From an uncultured bacterium (GTDB lineage Bacteria; Cyanobacteriota; Vampirovibrionia; Gastranaerophilales; Gastranaerophilaceae), in the NCBI GenBank assembly GCA_949284985.1, contig CASDWY010000029.1:152889-216888 (forward strand): 64,000 nucleotides of DNA, in the 5' to 3' direction. Below, one piece after another: positions 63,015-64,000 of the stretch. Position numbers and translations under genes: made by a program. The first letter of the stretch is position 1; every line of letters starts with the position of its first letter. Below the pieces are notes generated by a model. It was not told the origin of the DNA. It saw only the letters and a program-made list of their open reading frames with translations, and searched no databases.

Positions 63015-64000
63015 ATGACATATGGTTATTCAGGAATAGGGACAGACTGGAACAGAGTTGCGGTTGAAGATTATGGTTTAACAGCACCTGGTTATGGATT
63101 CATAACACGTGAAACCGGACGTGGAATTCCACAACAAGCTCCTCAATATGTACCGACTCAATTACCTAAATCAGATTCATTTGCACCAACCCCCAAAAAA
63201 AACAATAATAAACTAATACTTGGAATGGGTGCAATTGCCGCAGCAACTATACTTGGTCTAGCTGCTCTCAAACGCGGAACCTTTGGAAAACTTACAAATA
63301 TATTTAAAAAATCTGCCGCAAAAGCAACAACTTCTGTTCCAAACTCAACTGTTGAAAGTATAGTAACAAAACAAAATGAATTCAAATGCGGTGCGGATAA
63401 CGTTGCTTCTCTATTAAAGCAAACAGCTGAAAACTTAAAAAAAGACATTGAAAAAATTAAAGATGATTTGTTTCAAGAACTGAAAAATGTAAAAGACACG
63501 CCAATAAAACAACCTGAATTTAAATGTGGCGCTGATAACGTTTCTTCTCAATTTAAGCAAATAGCAGAAAACTTAAAAAAAGATATTGAAAAAACTATAA
63601 ACAATTTGAAAAAGCAAACTAAAAAACAGACAAATGCAAAAGGCGCAACTAAAACAGGAAGTAACCTTAAAAAAGCTGCTCAAGTACACCCAAAAAACAC
63701 AAAAGTAAAAAATGCTCAAAAAGCAAAAGCAAAAACACCTAAAACACCTGTTAAAACTACTAAGCAGCAAATTCAAAACACCTCTATAAAAGAAGTTTCT
63801 GCTCAAAAGGTTACAAAAAATCCGCCTATAGAAAACAAAGCAGCTGCTAAAACAGACCTAACAGGTCCAACAGCAAACGTAGATACTAAAGCTTTGCCAG
63901 CACCTGAAGCTCAAAAAGCTCTCCCTGGTCCAACAGCAAACATAGATACTAAAGCTTTGCCGACACCTGAAGCTCAAAAAGCTCTCCCTGGTCCAACAGC
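63015..64000 (+). CDS. Repeat-bearing single-pass membrane protein, cut by window end
   Basis: The frame is open for 328 codons to the window edge. The N-terminus has GTDWNRVAVEDYG (residues 9-21), a Pro/Gln-rich linker, one membrane helix at about residues 67-86, then a charged part. Two repeats of 46 residues begin EFKCGADNV (residues 122 and 168), each with the segment AENLKKDIEK. A Lys/Thr-rich stretch follows, then 21-residue repeats (GPTAN..DTKALP.PEAQKALP) starting at residue 284, two full copies and part of a third. AAGGAG precedes the ATG. It resembles a surface or envelope protein with low-complexity tail; the function is unknown. Confidence 0.8.
   Translation, partial: MTYGYSGIGTDWNRVAVEDYGLTAPGYGFITRETGRGIPQQAPQYVPTQLPKSDSFAPTPKKNNNKLILGMGAIAAATILGLAALKRGTFGKLTNIFKKSAAKATTSVPNSTVESIVTKQNEFKCGADNVASLLKQTAENLKKDIEKIKDDLFQELKNVKDTPIKQPEFKCGADNVSSQFKQIAENLKKDIEKTINNLKKQTKKQTNAKGATKTGSNLKKAAQVHPKNTKVKNAQKAKAKTPKTPVKTTKQQIQNTSIKEVSAQKVTKNPPIENKAAAKTDLTGPTANVDTKALPAPEAQKALPGPTANIDTKALPTPEAQKALPGPT
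63864..64000 (+). repeat. 63-nt in-frame tandem repeats
   Basis: Two full 63-base copies (63864-63926, 63927-63989) differ at a few positions, and a third begins at 63990. Each encodes 21 residues in the same frame. The array runs past the window end, so its full length is unknown. Confidence 0.95.

Noticed and set aside
63864..64000. Possible CRISPR-like array of regularly spaced repeats
   Set aside because: The 63-base units are contiguous, have no unique spacers, and translate in frame as 21-residue protein repeats.

Overview
This 64 kb window is AT-rich chromosomal DNA from a bacterium, densely packed with genes and with no intergenic gap over 300 bases. I see no rRNA, tRNA, insertion sequence or CRISPR array. 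The best guess for the source is a non-photosynthetic relative of cyanobacteria (Vampirovibrionia, formerly Melainabacteria, probably a gut Gastranaerophilales). The reasons are a cyanobacterial-style F-type ATPase operon with both b' and b subunits and the beta/epsilon genes absent, a Ski2-like helicase of the kind common in cyanobacteria, signs of anaerobic metabolism (rubrerythrin, EtfAB, a 2-hydroxyacyl-CoA dehydratase-type activase), and flagellar/type III export parts. The lineage is inferred; no 16S gene is present to confirm it.

Layout. 0-5 kb: rlmH behind a soluble FlhA-C-domain protein, an unknown protein, clpP, prmC and a rubrerythrin. 5-14 kb: the smc-scpA-scpB condensin genes, followed by an anchored matrixin-like metallopeptidase, an orphan OmpR-type regulator, a YtxH/DUF948/YtxH cluster and yraN, which has no normal start codon. 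14-28 kb: helicase, metG, prfB (with its programmed frameshift), hisS, then a long minus-strand run rpe-rnc-cdsA-frr-pyrH, dapB, yajQ, uvrC and a DUF192 gene. 28-33 kb: ATP synthase (atpB-E-F'-F-H-A-G). 33-42 kb: a large phosphohexomutase-like protein, rpmI-rplT, a thioredoxin/CcdA pair, a XerC/D recombinase and clpC. 42-46.5 kb: an accessory stretch of uncharacterised and exported proteins. 46.5-51 kb: etfBA, a FliA-like sigma factor with flhB, and DAHP synthase. 51-56 kb: exported beta-rich proteins followed by a TonB-ExbB-ExbD-ExbD energy-transduction system. 56-64 kb: probable rpoZ, a uridine-kinase-like protein, the activase, a Fmt-family formyltransferase with crcB and a PfkB kinase, an Fsr-like transporter, rpsU, a small exported protein and the 5' part of a large repeat-bearing membrane protein cut by the window end.

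How the genes work together. Most of the window is core information processing (translation, chromosome condensation, proteolysis, energy coupling). The unusual material lies in four places: the FlhA-like/FlhB/FliA-like set, which may be a reduced or dispersed type III export system; the 42-46.5 kb unknowns, including two diverged neighbouring paralogues; the exported proteins beside the Ton system; and two membrane proteins (45848 and 63015) sharing an N-terminal DWN..A motif and overall design. Several gene starts differ from the longest reading frame because ribosome binding sites point to internal starts. Non-ATG starts are likely for rnc, prfB, crcB and the formyltransferase, and an ATT start for yraN.
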